In this document: one piece after another, positions 7,894-8,314 of the stretch
Layout of the letters: each line of letters opens with the position of its first letter
Numbering within the stretch: position 1 is the stretch's first letter
DNA from: Halieaceae bacterium
GTDB lineage: Bacteria; Pseudomonadota; Gammaproteobacteria; Pseudomonadales; Halieaceae
Length of the DNA: 8,314 nt
Reading direction: 5' to 3'
NCBI GenBank assembly: GCA_018666055.1
Contig: JABJAS010000076.1
Coordinates: forward strand, 1 to 8,314
Position numbers and translations under genes: made by a program
The notes under the pieces: generated by a model
Database searches by the model: none
The model's input: only the letters and a program-made list of their open reading frames with translations
What the model was told of the DNA's origin: nothing

Positions 7894-7916
7894 GGGGCCG
7901 GTCATACAGAGGCCCC
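7894..7916 (-). repeat. GC-rich inverted repeat in the likely leader of the cytochrome mRNA
   Basis: GGGGCC (7894-7899) and GGCCCC (7911-7916) are exact inverted copies with an 11-base loop, extendable by one A-T pair if a G is bulged. It lies 37 bases or more before the cytochrome start, so it would fold in the 5' leader. No T run follows on the minus strand, so an intrinsic terminator is unlikely; an operator or leader stem is possible. Confidence 0.4.
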
Positions 7917-7933
7917 TCAACGCGAAGCGCGGA

Positions 7934-7963
7934 ATGATAAAGCTTCTGCGTGCCAGATGACAG
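7934..7963 (-). promoter_or_regulatory. Candidate sigma-70-like promoter for the cytochrome-acylase-ThDP enzyme genes
   Basis: Read on the minus strand, CTGTCA (7958-7963) and TATCAT (7934-7939) are separated by 18 bases. They match the -35 and -10 consensus at 4 of 6 and 5 of 6 positions. Transcription would begin near 7927, giving a leader of about 70 bases that includes the GC-rich inverted repeat. Such matches arise often by chance, so this is only a candidate. Confidence 0.3.
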
Positions 7964-8111
7964 ATGCTAATGCGACGTAAAGATTCTATCGTCGATTTGA
8001 GGGCGGCATGTTGGCTGAATCATCATCCGGCTGATGACCTCGATGCTGCGACTCGGCATACTCCGCACCTGCTATTACTGTTGTTTATCGACGCCTCAGG
8101 GAGACCGCACT

Positions 8112-8314
8112 ATGTCAAACGCTTATCGTGGCACCATCAAGGTCCGTTTTGCTGATACCGATGCCAACGGGCATGCTTTTTTTGGCAATTATTTTGTTTT
8201 CGCAGACGAGGTGCTCGGTGACTACTGGGCGGAGTTGGGTTGGGATGTGTCAGATGTCGTCAATCAGGACTATCTCACCTTTACCGTCAACGCCAACATG
8301 GACTTTCTGGGTGA
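8112..8314 (+). CDS. Acyl-CoA thioesterase, hotdog fold (4-hydroxybenzoyl-CoA thioesterase/YbgC-like), 3' end cut by window
   Basis: The first 67 codons of a cytoplasmic hotdog-fold protein that should hydrolyse acyl-CoA thioesters. The N-terminus reads VRFADTDANGHAFFGNYFVFADEVLGDYW, matching the family signature of a beta strand, an Asp-x-Asp, a Gly and the long hotdog helix. D17 falls at the same position as the catalytic D17 of Pseudomonas 4-hydroxybenzoyl-CoA thioesterase. The gene runs past the right edge; such proteins are usually 130-160 residues, so about half is visible. AGGGAG (8098-8103) lies 8 bases before the ATG and supports this start. It is transcribed away from the cytochrome gene. 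The substrate cannot be told: aromatic, short-chain and long-chain acyl-CoA thioesterases all share this signature. Confidence 0.85.
   Translation, partial: MSNAYRGTIKVRFADTDANGHAFFGNYFVFADEVLGDYWAELGWDVSDVVNQDYLTFTVNANMDFLG

Larger units (their letters stand above)
7858..8111. promoter_or_regulatory. Divergent intergenic region between cytochrome c and thioesterase genes
   Basis: This 254-base region separates two genes transcribed away from each other, so it should hold both promoters. It contains a GGGGCC/GGCCCC inverted repeat on the cytochrome side and one passable sigma-70-like site for the minus strand. On the thioesterase side I see no good -35/-10 pair; TATTAC near 8073 is a weak -10 candidate. 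The open frame through 7964-8155 encodes nothing recognisable and runs into the thioesterase gene in another frame. Confidence 0.55.

Noticed and set aside
7858..7920. Longer cytochrome start at TTG 7920 or ATG 7905
   Set aside because: The extra residues precede the membrane segment and lack a good ribosome binding site, whereas ATG 7857 has AAGGA at 8 bases.
7964..8155. 63-codon plus-strand open frame in the divergent region
   Set aside because: It overlaps the thioesterase start in another frame and encodes no recognisable protein; the thioesterase has the clear ribosome binding site.

Overview
The window looks like ordinary chromosome from a Gram-negative, respiring proteobacterium, most likely a marine or oligotrophic gammaproteobacterium. 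This rests on a FadI/FadJ-type beta-oxidation pair resembling the second fad operon of Pseudomonas and relatives, a membrane-anchored c-type cytochrome, a secreted Ntn-hydrolase, moderately high GC and dense gene packing. The taxon is inferred from protein resemblance and was not tested by any search. I see no insertion sequence, CRISPR array, tRNA or rRNA, integrase or phage gene.

Layout. Bases 1-3350 (plus strand) hold a thiolase whose first dozen or so codons lie left of the window, then a 715-residue enoyl-CoA hydratase/3-hydroxyacyl-CoA dehydrogenase. Together they cover the last three steps of a fatty-acid beta-oxidation turn. Bases 3351-3663 are a 313-base non-coding stretch between convergent genes, ending in a perfect 14-base palindrome over the stop codon of the next gene. 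Bases 3664-7857 (minus strand) hold three co-directional genes, read right to left: a small anchored cytochrome c, a penicillin/acyl-homoserine-lactone acylase family precursor, and a thiamine-diphosphate (ThDP) enzyme usually labelled acetolactate synthase-like. Bases 7858-8111 are a divergent promoter region. From 8112 a hotdog-fold acyl-CoA thioesterase (plus strand) runs off the right edge.

How the genes work together. The two fad genes are clearly one functional unit. The minus-strand trio has gaps of 10 and 62 bases, so co-transcription is plausible, but no shared pathway is evident: the cytochrome and acylase should act in the periplasm and the ThDP enzyme in the cytoplasm. The thioesterase would release free acids from CoA esters and fits the acyl-CoA theme loosely. 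I find no convincing new system. The best leads are the odd cytochrome-acylase-ThDP neighbourhood, the unassigned reaction of the ThDP enzyme, and an extra cysteine pair in the cytochrome.
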